The notes beneath the pieces were generated by a model, which ran no database searches, had not been told where the DNA came from, and saw nothing but the letters and a program-made list of their open reading frames with translations. The position numbers and the translations under genes are program-made. This document shows positions 1-8,521 of a DNA stretch of 18,620 nucleotides, one piece after another; the stretch's first letter is position 1, and each line of letters starts with the position of its first letter. This stretch comes from 66-474 sp035277545 (GTDB lineage: Bacteria > Pseudomonadota > Gammaproteobacteria > Xanthomonadales > Rhodanobacteraceae): the NCBI GenBank assembly GCA_035277545.1, contig DATEKI010000254.1:1-18620 (forward strand), written 5' to 3'.

Positions 1-3000
1 CGCCGGTACGGCCTTCGGCCGGCGCGGTGCCGGCCAGCGCGCGCGGTGACGCGAGGCTGCCGAGGCGTCCGATGAACACCTCGCGATCGGTTTCGAACGT
101 GCCTTCGCCGACGATGCCGCCGCGCGTGGTCATCTGGTGCAGCAGCCACGGATGGTGTTCGTCCGGGCTGCGCGGGCGGCGCGACACCAGCAGCGCATCG
201 AGTTCCGCCACCGATTCGGTTTCAAGGAACAGTTTGCTGAACACCGGGTGCGAGGCGTCGGCTTCCGGTGGCGCCAGCACCGGCTCGGCGTAGCTGATGA
301 CGTCGAGCGTGCGGGTCCTGCCGGTGCGGTTGGTCAGGCGCAGCCGGCGCAACTCGATGTCGTCCTCGGCCGATACCGCCACCAGCATTTCCGTGGCGAT
401 GCCGAAATCGCTGCGGTGGAATTCCGCGCGCGCCTGCGAGAACGTCGCGCGGCAGCTTCCGTCGGCGTCGCCGAGTGGCTGGTACGTCGCCGACCAGGCC
501 TTGCCGGAATCGACGTCGCGCAGGTACACGAAGGTGCCTTCGTCGTCGCGGGTCGCATCGCCGCGCCAGCGCGTGACCGCGAGATGGCGCCAGCGGCTGT
601 AACCCGCACCGGCCTGGGTCAGCATCACGTGGTAATTGCCGTTGGACAACAGGTGTGCTTCCGGCAGCGGCGAATCCATGCGGGTGATTTCGCGGATCTC
701 GGGATGCGCGCGCGCACGCGTTTCGCGCGGCTGTTCCACGTCCAGCGTGGCGGGATGGCGTGGACGCGCTTCGGGCACCTTTTCGCGCAGCAGCAGGTCG
801 TAGGCGCTGAACATCGGTTCGCGCATGAAGCGGCGCTGCATCGGCTGGCGGTTCAGCAGTGAGGAAAGCGCCAGGAAACCCATGCCGTGGTGGTGCGCCA
901 TCCAGCTTTTCACCAGCGCGAAATCCTCGCCCTCGCTGACGCGTCCGGCAGTGAAGTCGAGCGCTTCGTAGAAACCGAATCGGGTCAGCGCGCCGAGGCC
1001 GGCGAGCCATTCCAGGTTGTCGCAGGCGGCGGACGGTTCCACCATCAGCGCCATCAACGTGGCGTAGGGTGCGATGACCAGGTCTTCGCCGAGGCCGCGC
1101 TTCAAGCCCAGCCCCGGCACGCCGAACGCACGGTATTGATAGGTGAGGTTGGCGTCGGTCGCGTTGTAGGCCGATTCGGAGACGCCCCATGGCACCTGCT
1201 GCTGCGCGCCGTAGCGGATCTGGCGCGCGACCGCGGCGCCACAGGTGTCGTCCAGCAGCGTGCCGCGGAACGCGGGCATCAGCAGGTTCGGCATCAGGTA
1301 CTCGAACATCGAGCCGCTCCACGACACCAGCGCCGGGCGTCCGGCCGCGATGGTGAGCAGGCGGCCCAGCTTGAACCAATGCGAGGGCGGCACCTGTCCC
1401 TGGGCGATCGCGACGTAGCTCAGGATGCGTGCCTCGGATGCCAGCAGGTCGTAGCGGGCGGCGTCGCGCTTGTCGCGCTCGACGTCGTAGCCGATCGCGA
1501 ATTGTTCGCGCTGCTTGTCCCACAGGAACGACAGGTCCATCATCGCGCGTTCGCGGCAGGCCGCGGCCAGTGCCTGCGCGTCGTCGTGGCGGCGGTTCAG
1601 GGTGGCGCCGGTTTCGCGCAGCGCCGCGCAAAGGTCCGGCGCGCCTTCGCTGCCGGGCGCTTCCAGACGCGACACGATTTCGACGGCCAGCGCGCGCGCG
1701 CGCGAACGCAACGGGTTGTGTTCCAGCTCCACCAGCAGCGCGCGGGCCGCGGGGTCATCGCTGCCGGAATCGCCTAGCGCCAGCCACGGCGCCAGCTCGT
1801 CCAGTTCCTCGCTCGCCGCGGCGGCCTGCTGCGCGAGGGCGTCCGTCCAATCCGCGAATTCGCCCGCGATGTCGTTGCCGGCGTTCAGCGCCACCAGCCG
1901 TCCGGCTTCGGTGTCGATGCGCGCCAGCAGGCCGTGCAGCACCGGCAGGTTGTCGGCGTTGCCGATCGCGTCGGTGATCAAGGTGTCGAGCTTGGTGAGC
2001 GTCGCCGCCAGCGCGAGGTTTGCGTGCGGATCCCGGGCTTCGACATTGACCAGTTCGGCGCCCAGGACGCGTGCCGTGTCGCGCAGTCCACCGGCCAGCG
2101 CGCGCGAAACCAGCGGTTCGTCGTCGATGTGTTCCATGGCGCTGGCCAACACCAGCAGGCAGGCCATCAGGTTGCCGCTGTCGACGCTGGACACGTAGCG
2201 CGGCGGCAGCGGCTCCAGGGTGAGCGTGTCGTACCAGTTGTAGAAGTGGCCGCGATGGCGCGGCAGCTTGTGCAGCGTGTCCAGTGTCGCCGCGGTGCGC
2301 TGCAGCAGCGCGCCGTAGGTGATGTAACCGAAATCGCAGGCGGTCAGGTTGGCGAGCAGAGCCATGCCGATGTTGGTGGGCGAAGTGCGGTGCGCGACCT
2401 GTTCGGCGGGGAAGACCTGGCAGTTGTCCGGCGGCAGCCAGTTCTCGCCCGCGTTGACGAACGTCTCGAACCAGTGCCACACGCGCCGCGCGATGCCGTG
2501 CAGGAATGCGCGCTGGGTGGTGTCCAGCGGGAGTGGCGGACGCGGCGGCGTCAGGCTGATCGACCATGCGATCCCGGGCGCCGCGAACCACAGCACCAGG
2601 AACGGCAATGCCGCGGCCAGCGATGCCGGCGCGTGCGCGCCGATCACCGCGCCGACCACGATCGCGGTGGCCGGTGCCACCCACATCAGGCGCAGGTAAC
2701 CCGCAAGGCTGTTGGCCGCGCCACGCACGGCGTCGGTCATCGGCGTCCACTCGAGCAGGTGTTTGCGCGTAAACAGCAGGCGCCCCGCGCTGCGGCCGAT
2801 CGCGTCGATGTTCAGCATGGCCTCGAACGGCAGCGTCGCGATCGCGAACAGTTCGCGCAGCAGCACGTCGCGGATGCCGCGCCAGGTGTTGCGCCAGCGG
2901 CGCGGTGGCACGCGCTGCAATGCGTTGCGCAGCACCTGGACCAGCGCGGTCAGGAAGGTCGGCCCGAGCAGGAACGCGACCAGCACCAGCGTCCAGTACA

Positions 3001-5506
3001 CCGGCACGTCGGTGAGTACCCAGCTGCGCAACAGCAGCACCAGCATCGCGAGCGGCACCAGGCCGCGCCGCAGGTTGTCCAGGATCTTCCAGCGATGGTG
3101 CGCCTTCAGCGTGTTGCGCAGGCCGCGCCGGCGTGGCCCGGGCACGATCGGCAGCAGCCATTGCACGATCTGCCAGTCGCCGCGCGTCCAGCGGTGGCGG
3201 CGGCGGACGTCCACGGAGTAGCGATTCGGCTGGTGTTCGACCAGTTCGATGTCGCTGACCAGTCCGGTGCGTGCGTACGATCCTTCCAGCAGATCGTGCG
3301 ACAGGATCAGGTCGTTGGGAAAACGCGTGCCCACCGAGCGACTGAAGGCGTCGATGTCGTAGATGCCCTTGCCGACGAACGAAGCTTCGCCGAACAGGTC
3401 CTGGTACACGTCGGAGACGGCGCGTGTGTACGGATCGAGCCCGGTCGCGTCGCTGAACAGGCGCGCGAAGCGGCTGGGGCGCGTGCTTTCGTAGGTCACC
3501 GAGATCCGCGGCTGCAGCAATCCGTAGCCCGCGATCACGCGGCGCGAGCCCTTGCTGAACCACGGCCGGTTCAACGGATGCGCCATGCTTTCGACCAGCC
3601 TGCGTCCCGCTTCCGGCGGCAATTGCGTGTCGGCGTCGAGGGTGATCACGTAGCGCGTGCCCTGCAGCGTTTCGATGTCGCCCACGACCACGCTGAAGGC
3701 GCGCTCGGGACGCGTACCGCGCAACACGCGGTTGAGGTCGCCCAGCTTGCCGCGCTTGCGCTCGAAGCCCATCCATACCGACTGGCGCGGGTTCCACTCG
3801 CGCGGCCGGTGGAACAGGTGGAAGCGCGTGCTGCCCGGCAACGGATGCCTGGCGTTGAGCCGGTCGATGCCGGCGGTCGCGGCTTCCAGCAACGCCGAGT
3901 CGCCCGGCATGTCACGCTCGGGCGCGTCCGGGAAATCGGTGAGCAGCGCGTAATGCAGGTTGCGGTCGCGATTGCCGAGGTAGCGGATTTCCAGGGCGTC
4001 GAGCTGGTCCGCCAGTCCTTGCGTGCTGCCCAGCAGCCACGGCACCACCACCAGCGTGCGGCACTCGTCGGGAATGCCGCCGGAAAACGACATGCGCGGC
4101 AGCAGGCGCGCCGGCACCAGCATGCCCAGCAGCCAGTTCACCAGCGCAACGGCGGGTTGGCTGGCCGCGACGAACACCGCGATCAGCAACACGAAGTCGA
4201 TCGCCAGCGGCATCGACGTGAAATACCAATGGCGCCCGCCCGCGACCACCGCGGTCACCAGCAGGCAGACCAGCAGGATGCTGCCGAGGTACGTCGTCGA
4301 CGGCCAGCGCCGCAAGCGTTCCGCGATGCGGTATTCGGCGGGCGCGCGCGCGCCCAGCGCGTGCGCGAAGGTCGCGAGCCCGGCGCCGACCAGGAAATAA
4401 CCGACGTGGCGGCGACGCGGGTCGGTGCCCTCGGCGCAATCGAGCCGGGCCAGTTCCAGTGCGCGCTGAGCGACGTCGGCCTCGCCGCGGCCGCTGCGTT
4501 TCGCGAGTACTTCCACGGCATACCGGTAACGGCCGCGGGTGGCGAAATCCATGCCGGCATACGCGCCGGCCGGATCCTCGCCGAGGATGCGGTCGACCTT
4601 GCCCACCCGCTCCAGCAGTTCGGACCAGTTGTAGTCGCTGGTGCGGCGCAGGCTGTTGATGCGGTTGGCGATGGAAACCTGGTCCGCCGCCTGGGCGCGC
4701 GATTCCTCGTCGATCACGCGCGACACGCTGGTGCCGCGCTGTTCGAGCTGCTGCTCGGCGAAGGTAAGCGCGAGTTTCAGCGACGGATGCTTGCCTTCCA
4801 GCAGCCGGTAGAACTCGGCCGCGAAGGCCGGCGACGCGAACACGTCGGTGCGTGCCATTTCGGCGACGCCCAGCAACATGTCGTTGGGCGCCCGCGTGGC
4901 CACGCCGATCAGGCGCTCGGCCCACGCCTCGGCATTCGAATAGGCCTGCATGCGGCGGGTGATCGCGGTGGCGTCGCTGGCCAGGCCTTCGATCAACGCG
5001 ACCCGCACCAGTACCGGCAGCGTCCACAGCTCGACGAGGTCGAAAGTCGCGTGGGCCTGGTAATCGTCGAGGTAGCGCTCGACCGCCTCCGGTTCGACGT
5101 TGCCATCCCCTTGCGCGATGCAGGCGCGCAGCGCGCGCAACATGCGCGGCACGACTTTTCCGTCGGGTGCGTTGCGCGGCAGCCGCTTCCAGACGCTCGC
5201 CGGCAATGCCTCGCGGACTTCGCGGATCTCGTTGCGGATGAGGTAGACGTTGTCGATCAGCCATTCGGCCGCGGGCTCGACGCGGCGATTGTCGATCGCG
5301 GCGGTGCGCGCGACCGCGTAGGCATGCTGGAGCGTGCGATCGTGCGCGACGAGCGCCTTGTCGAGGTCAAACGCCGCGGCCTGGACCAGGCTGTCGTGCC
5401 CGCGTGCGAGCGCGGTGGCTGGAATCGGTGCCGCCGCGGCATTGTCCGCTTCGCGCGGGGCATCCTGGATGCGATTGCGCTCAGCGAGGCGCGCGCTGCG
5501 CCTCAT
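1..5506 (-). CDS. ndvB: Cyclic beta-1,2-glucan synthase-like protein (GT84 + glycoamylase-like + GH94), 3' end outside window
   Basis: This frame is open on the minus strand from an in-frame TAA (5563-5561) to the window edge. The first ATG is at 5506. About 1,835 residues are visible; known Cgs/NdvB proteins have about 2,800, so most of the GH94 domain lies outside. Membrane segments are predicted near residues 405-423 and 433-468. A family-2-like glycosyltransferase domain spans about 480-785, with the nucleotide-sugar motif DAD at 624-626 and RHRWTRGDWQ around 770-780. More hydrophobic segments lie near 815-850 and 935-980. Glycoamylase-like motifs include PWGVSESAYN and YQYRAFGVPGLG around 1435-1460, and MAHHHGMGF further on. 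From about 1615 a beta-sandwich typical of the GH94 N-terminus begins. Known family role: inner-membrane synthesis of cyclic beta-1,2-glucan from UDP-glucose, with GH94 phosphorolysis setting ring size, and export to the periplasm for osmoadaptation and host interaction. Linkage and cyclisation here are inferred from homology. Confidence 0.9.
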   Translation of the reverse strand, partial: MRRSARLAERNRIQDAPREADNAAAAPIPATALARGHDSLVQAAAFDLDKALVAHDRTLQHAYAVARTAAIDNRRVEPAAEWLIDNVYLIRNEIREVREALPASVWKRLPRNAPDGKVVPRMLRALRACIAQGDGNVEPEAVERYLDDYQAHATFDLVELWTLPVLVRVALIEGLASDATAITRRMQAYSNAEAWAERLIGVATRAPNDMLLGVAEMARTDVFASPAFAAEFYRLLEGKHPSLKLALTFAEQQLEQRGTSVSRVIDEESRAQAADQVSIANRINSLRRTSDYNWSELLERVGKVDRILGEDPAGAYAGMDFATRGRYRYAVEVLAKRSGRGEADVAQRALELARLDCAEGTDPRRRHVGYFLVGAGLATFAHALGARAPAEYRIAERLRRWPSTTYLGSILLVCLLVTAVVAGGRHWYFTSMPLAIDFVLLIAVFVAASQPAVALVNWLLGMLVPARLLPRMSFSGGIPDECRTLVVVPWLLGSTQGLADQLDALEIRYLGNRDRNLHYALLTDFPDAPERDMPGDSALLEAATAGIDRLNARHPLPGSTRFHLFHRPREWNPRQSVWMGFERKRGKLGDLNRVLRGTRPERAFSVVVGDIETLQGTRYVITLDADTQLPPEAGRRLVESMAHPLNRPWFSKGSRRVIAGYGLLQPRISVTYESTRPSRFARLFSDATGLDPYTRAVSDVYQDLFGEASFVGKGIYDIDAFSRSVGTRFPNDLILSHDLLEGSYARTGLVSDIELVEHQPNRYSVDVRRRHRWTRGDWQIVQWLLPIVPGPRRRGLRNTLKAHHRWKILDNLRRGLVPLAMLVLLLRSWVLTDVPVYWTLVLVAFLLGPTFLTALVQVLRNALQRVPPRRWRNTWRGIRDVLLRELFAIATLPFEAMLNIDAIGRSAGRLLFTRKHLLEWTPMTDAVRGAANSLAGYLRLMWVAPATAIVVGAVIGAHAPASLAAALPFLVLWFAAPGIAWSISLTPPRPPLPLDTTQRAFLHGIARRVWHWFETFVNAGENWLPPDNCQVFPAEQVAHRTSPTNIGMALLANLTACDFGYITYGALLQRTAATLDTLHKLPRHRGHFYNWYDTLTLEPLPPRYVSSVDSGNLMACLLVLASAMEHIDDEPLVSRALAGGLRDTARVLGAELVNVEARDPHANLALAATLTKLDTLITDAIGNADNLPVLHGLLARIDTEAGRLVALNAGNDIAGEFADWTDALAQQAAAASEELDELAPWLALGDSGSDDPAARALLVELEHNPLRSRARALAVEIVSRLEAPGSEGAPDLCAALRETGATLNRRHDDAQALAAACRERAMMDLSFLWDKQREQFAIGYDVERDKRDAARYDLLASEARILSYVAIAQGQVPPSHWFKLGRLLTIAAGRPALVSWSGSMFEYLMPNLLMPAFRGTLLDDTCGAAVARQIRYGAQQQVPWGVSESAYNATDANLTYQYRAFGVPGLGLKRGLGEDLVIAPYATLMALMVEPSAACDNLEWLAGLGALTRFGFYEALDFTAGRVSEGEDFALVKSWMAHHHGMGFLALSSLLNRQPMQRRFMREPMFSAYDLLLREKVPEARPRHPATLDVEQPRETRARAHPEIREITRMDSPLPEAHLLSNGNYHVMLTQAGAGYSRWRHLAVTRWRGDATRDDEGTFVYLRDVDSGKAWSATYQPLGDADGSCRATFSQARAEFHRSDFGIATEMLVAVSAEDDIELRRLRLTNRTGRTRTLDVISYAEPVLAPPEADASHPVFSKLFLETESVAELDALLVSRRPRSPDEHHPWLLHQMTTRGGIVGEGTFETDREVFIGRLGSLASPRALAGTAPAEGRTG

Positions 5507-5641
5507 CCCGAGACGGCGGATCCATGCTTGTGGGCGGCGGTTGCGTGGCAACTTGCGTCGTTACTGGTCAGGCGGAATCTTCGATGTTAACCAAACGGTT
5601 GTAACCGCGCCGTTCACGAACCCGCGCCCGCTTTGCCGCGA

Positions 5642-6556
5642 TCAAGAGCGGTCGCGCAGGACCAGCAAGTGCCCGTCCGGATCGCGCAGCAGCGCCACCG
5701 TCGCACCAGCGATGAAGCCGCTGGCGACGATGGCATCGGTGAAATCGCTGTCGGTGAGTGCGTCGAGCAGCATGTCCACTTTTCCGGCTTGCCAGGCCAG
5801 CCGGTCCGCGCCGACGGCGGTGAGTCCGGCCGGTGGATTCGCGCGGCCATGCGGATGGCGGTAGCCCAGCAGCTCCAGGTGCGGCGTGCTCGCGGTGGCT
5901 TCGAGCGCGACCACGTCCACCTCGACACCGGCGAGATTGTCGAGGCGGTCTTGTTCCACGCCGCGGTTCAGGCCGTGCGCGGCGACGCGCAGGCCCAGCA
6001 ATTCATAGAAGAGGATGCTGCGTTCGACGTCCGCGACGCTGATCGCGCTGTGGTCGATGCCGAGTGACGGGCTGGCCGCTTGCGCCGATTGCCAGACCGG
6101 GTCGCCGGTACCGTCCGGAAAAGCGATCAATTCCAGTGGGTGGCCGTCGGGATCGCGGAACTTGAATGCGGCGACCGAACCCGTGGACGGCGGCAGCGTC
6201 TGCGGGCCATCCAGCGTGATCGCCGCGGCGCCGTGCCGCATCGCGCGATCGCATGCGGCGTCCATGTCATCGACCACGATCGCACAATGCTGGAAACACG
6301 AGTCGTTCGATGCGTGGTCCTTCGGATAGGGTGCGGCGTCCGGAAATTCCGTGAGCGTCAGCGCCTGCGCGCCAAGCGCAAGCCGCGCGCAGCGCGGCGC
6401 CGTGTCGCACAGGCCGGGCAGCAATGCCCACGCGGGCGTTGCGGCAACCGCATCGTCGACGCGAAAGCCCAATGCATCGCGGTAGAAGGCGACCGCACGT
6501 GCGAGGTTCGCGGTGTTGCGCTCGATCCGCAGCAACTTCCGGATGCCGTGGCTCAT
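5642..6556 (-). CDS. Tandem VOC-superfamily (glyoxalase/dioxygenase-fold) protein
   Basis: The protein has 304 residues. Its ATG at 6556 overlaps the upstream SMP-30 stop as ATGA (6556-6553), which implies translational coupling and sets the start. A longer frame continues upstream but is antisense or out of frame to the SMP-30 gene. Two VOC modules are visible: about 5-147 (AVAFYRDALGF, then H90 and the DPDGHPLELI stretch with E142) and about 165-304 (IDHSAISV with H169, RSILFYELLGLRV, HLELLGY with E228, DPDGHLLVL). VOC proteins bind a divalent metal through His/Glu ligands. The first module lacks the usual early His, and the last motif has V299 where Glu is common, so a complete metal site may not form in each module. 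No substrate can be assigned. It is probably the last gene of the GMC/SMP-30 cluster. Confidence 0.85.
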   Translation of the reverse strand: MSHGIRKLLRIERNTANLARAVAFYRDALGFRVDDAVAATPAWALLPGLCDTAPRCARLALGAQALTLTEFPDAAPYPKDHASNDSCFQHCAIVVDDMDAACDRAMRHGAAAITLDGPQTLPPSTGSVAAFKFRDPDGHPLELIAFPDGTGDPVWQSAQAASPSLGIDHSAISVADVERSILFYELLGLRVAAHGLNRGVEQDRLDNLAGVEVDVVALEATASTPHLELLGYRHPHGRANPPAGLTAVGADRLAWQAGKVDMLLDALTDSDFTDAIVASGFIAGATVALLRDPDGHLLVLRDRS

Positions 6557-7458
6557 GGCCGTTGCGCGCCGCGCCGGTTGATCCAGATCGCGTACAGCGT
6601 CTGCGACGCGCACAGGAACAGGCGGCTGCGATGACGGTCGCCGAAGCACAGGTTCGATACCGTGCACGGCACACGGATTTTCCCGAGCAGCGTGCCGTCG
6701 GGCGAGATGCAGTGCACGCCATCGCCGGCGCTGGACCAGACGTTGCCGCCCTCGTCGCAGCGAATGCCGTCGGCGTCGCCGGCCGACACCTTGTGGAAAT
6801 CGCGGCCGTTGCGCAGCGAATGTCCGTCGTCGGCGACGTCGTACACGTGGATGCAGCGTTTCGATTCGGGATCGAACTGCACGCCGGTGTCGGTGACGTA
6901 CAGGAATTTTTCGTCGGGCGAAAAGCACAGACCATTCGGCCCCGCGAGGTCGCCGATCACGACGTCCAGCGCGCCGTCGCGCGGATCGAAGCGGTACAGG
7001 TTGGCAGGCAGTTCCGATGCGCACTTGCCACCTTCGTAGTCGGTCTGGATTCCATACGGCGGATCGGAAAACCAGATCGAGCCGTCGGATTTCACCACCA
7101 CATCGTTGGGCGAATTGAGGCGCTTGCCCTGGTAGCGATCGACCAGCGTCGTGATGCTGCCGTCCGGCTCGGTGCGCACCAGCGCGCGTCCGCCGTGCAG
7201 GCATCCGACCAGCCGGCCCTCGCGATCGCGCGTGTGGCCGTTCGCGAAGCGTGACGGTTGCCGGAACACCGACACGCGACCCGAAGCCGTCCAGCGCATG
7301 ATTCGGTCGTTCGGGATATCGCTGAACAACAGGCATTGCATGTCCGCGAACCACACCGGACCTTCCAGCCAGCGGAAGCCGTCGGCGAGTTTCTCCAGCG
7401 GCGCGTTCGGCAACACCATCGAACGGAAGCGCGGATCGAGGATTTCGTAGTCGCTCAT
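6553..7458 (-). CDS. SMP-30/gluconolactonase/LRE-family lactonase
   Basis: The protein has 301 residues, the usual size for this six-bladed beta-propeller family. Family landmarks are present: EGPVW with E32, LNSPNDVVV with N118, GPNGLCFSPDE with N175, and DADGIRCD with D230. E32, N175 and D230 match the three metal ligands of SMP-30/regucalcin, and N118 matches the substrate-contacting Asn. There is no signal peptide, so it is probably cytoplasmic. The known family activity is hydrolysis of sugar lactones (gluconolactone, xylonolactone and similar) to aldonic acids. It overlaps the downstream VOC gene by 4 nt and lies 137 nt after the cupin gene. No good Shine-Dalgarno precedes the ATG; the sequence there is A/T-rich. 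The exact lactone is unknown. Confidence 0.9.
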   Translation of the reverse strand: MSDYEILDPRFRSMVLPNAPLEKLADGFRWLEGPVWFADMQCLLFSDIPNDRIMRWTASGRVSVFRQPSRFANGHTRDREGRLVGCLHGGRALVRTEPDGSITTLVDRYQGKRLNSPNDVVVKSDGSIWFSDPPYGIQTDYEGGKCASELPANLYRFDPRDGALDVVIGDLAGPNGLCFSPDEKFLYVTDTGVQFDPESKRCIHVYDVADDGHSLRNGRDFHKVSAGDADGIRCDEGGNVWSSAGDGVHCISPDGTLLGKIRVPCTVSNLCFGDRHRSRLFLCASQTLYAIWINRRGAQRP

Positions 7459-7500
7459 TATTGTTTTTGGAAAGGTTGGGACGAAGCCGGAGGAGCAATT

Positions 7501-7545
7501 GGACGCGGATCAACGCGGATATGCACGGATCAAGCCCTATCCGCT
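7501..7545. repeat. Three degenerate 10-bp tandem units plus a small inverted repeat between cupin and SMP-30 genes
   Basis: Three consecutive 10-bp blocks (7501-7510, 7511-7520, 7521-7530) each end in CGCGGAT or CACGGAT. The sequence GCGGATA (7515-7521) can pair with TATCCGC (7539-7545) across a 17-nt loop. The block fills part of the 137-bp gap inside an otherwise tight gene cluster. Reiterated short motifs like this recur in intergenic DNA of many GC-rich bacteria. Copy number in this genome cannot be judged from the window. Confidence 0.5.
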
Positions 7546-7595
7546 GTTTCTGTCCTTGTCCGTGTCAAAGGCTTTGCTGTTTGTTGTCTGCGGCA

Positions 7596-8009
7596 TCAGG
7601 TTTCCATCTGCACGATCATCAGCACCGCGGGCTCATCGCCGATCGTGCCGGAGCGATGGCCCTTGTGCCCGTTCGCGTCGGCGACGCAGCCCTGGTCGCC
7701 GCCGAAGGACAGGTCGCCCGCGCCCATTTCCACGCGCGTGCCGTCCATCGTCTCCACGAACCAGCGGCCCGACAGCGGCACGATCCATTGCGGTGCGGGA
7801 TTCTCGTGCCAGTCGCCGATCCAGCCGGCCGGCAACACGCTGAACATCGCGCGCGCGGGTTTCTGTTCCAGCACGTCGTTCCATTGCGGCGCCGCGCCGC
7901 CCATGCTCTGGCGCTCGAAGTCGTGCAGCGTGCGGCGTTCCTGGTGGCTGACGCCGCGCGCGTCGGTGCACACGTGCCAATACGCGAGTTCGGGTGCGTC
8001 AGTGTTCAT
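7596..8009 (-). CDS. Small cupin-fold protein
   Basis: The protein has 137 residues and one cupin domain. GDWHENPAPQWIVPLSGRW (66-84) resembles cupin motif 1, with H68, E69 and Q74 in the ligand region. The GAGDLSFGGDQG stretch and H118 fit the second motif. The ATG at 8009 lies inside the end of the doxX-like gene (11-nt overlap), consistent with coupled translation. Cupins range from metal-dependent dioxygenases and isomerases to non-enzymatic sensors. With Q74 in place of a typical His/Glu, metal binding is plausible but not assured. Its position between a DoxX protein and an SMP-30 lactonase suggests an accessory step in the same pathway; the reaction is unknown. Confidence 0.8.
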   Translation of the reverse strand: MNTDAPELAYWHVCTDARGVSHQERRTLHDFERQSMGGAAPQWNDVLEQKPARAMFSVLPAGWIGDWHENPAPQWIVPLSGRWFVETMDGTRVEMGAGDLSFGGDQGCVADANGHKGHRSGTIGDEPAVLMIVQMET

Positions 8010-8511
8010 GGGGATTCGTCCATCCCGGAACCGCCGAAGGCGACGCGGTGCCGGCCGGCGAGTAAACGGCGGTCGATGAAAGCGGACGACGTGCAACGAC
8101 GCCCGCGGGCGCAAGTTGGGTCGCGAACACCACCAGCAGCAAGCCGCCGACCAGTCCGAAATTCTTGAGGAAATCCCAGAAGTGGCTGCGCGCGACGCTG
8201 TTGCCGGATTTCCAGAAGTCGCTGAACTTCCAGAACGGGTGGTACAGGATGGCGGTGACGACGCAGAACAACGCCAGCGCGAACGCGGCGATCCGATCGT
8301 GCCAGCCGAACACGATGCAGAACGGCGCGACGGCTTCCACCACGATCGCCGCGACCAGCAGCGGCGGTCCGCTCCAGCGCGGCAGGAACGAGGAGTCGGC
8401 CTGCGCGATGGCATCCTTCCAGAACACGATCTTGTCCAGCGCGCTGAAGGGGAACAGCACGACCAGGCACACGCGGATCACGATCGGGACGAGATAGAGA
8501 TTCAACCACAT
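7999..8511 (-). CDS. DoxX-family integral membrane protein
   Basis: The protein has 170 residues and four predicted membrane helices (about 5-22, 48-69, 73-93, 114-131), with DKIVFW after helix 1, as in DoxX/DoxD-like proteins. The C-terminal about 35 residues are hydrophilic and low in complexity, and their codons overlap the cupin start. A Shine-Dalgarno (GAGGAA) overlaps the stop codon of the GMC gene, only 10 nt upstream, so the two are almost certainly co-translated. DoxX relatives include quinone-linked thiosulfate oxidoreductase subunits and proteins of unknown role. Next to a flavoprotein dehydrogenase, a membrane partner passing electrons to quinone is a reasonable inference, not shown by the sequence. 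Confidence 0.85.
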   Translation of the reverse strand: MWLNLYLVPIVIRVCLVVLFPFSALDKIVFWKDAIAQADSSFLPRWSGPPLLVAAIVVEAVAPFCIVFGWHDRIAAFALALFCVVTAILYHPFWKFSDFWKSGNSVARSHFWDFLKNFGLVGGLLLVVFATQLAPAGVVARRPLSSTAVYSPAGTASPSAVPGWTNPHEH

Positions 8512-8521
8512 GGCGCGTTCC

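Noticed and set aside
222..5264. Three long minus-strand frames (222-1631, 1755-3797, 3912-5264) that could be taken as separate genes
   Set aside because: They are in a different register from the continuous motif-bearing frame and translate to Arg/Ala-rich sequence without family signatures. The true frame has no stop in the window and so is easily missed.
1934..5590. A 1,218-codon plus-strand open frame antisense to the glucan synthase gene
   Set aside because: It is in codon register with the real gene. Its stops could only arise from TTA, CTA or TCA codons, which are rare in this GC-rich genome. Its translation is low-complexity Arg/Ala/Gln/His and has no recognisable domain, while the minus frame shows clear GT84/GH94 motifs.
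5642..7513. A 623-codon frame suggesting a fusion upstream of the VOC protein
   Set aside because: Its first about 319 codons are out of frame over the SMP-30 gene and are low-complexity. The ATGA junction at 6556-6553 gives a clean separate start.
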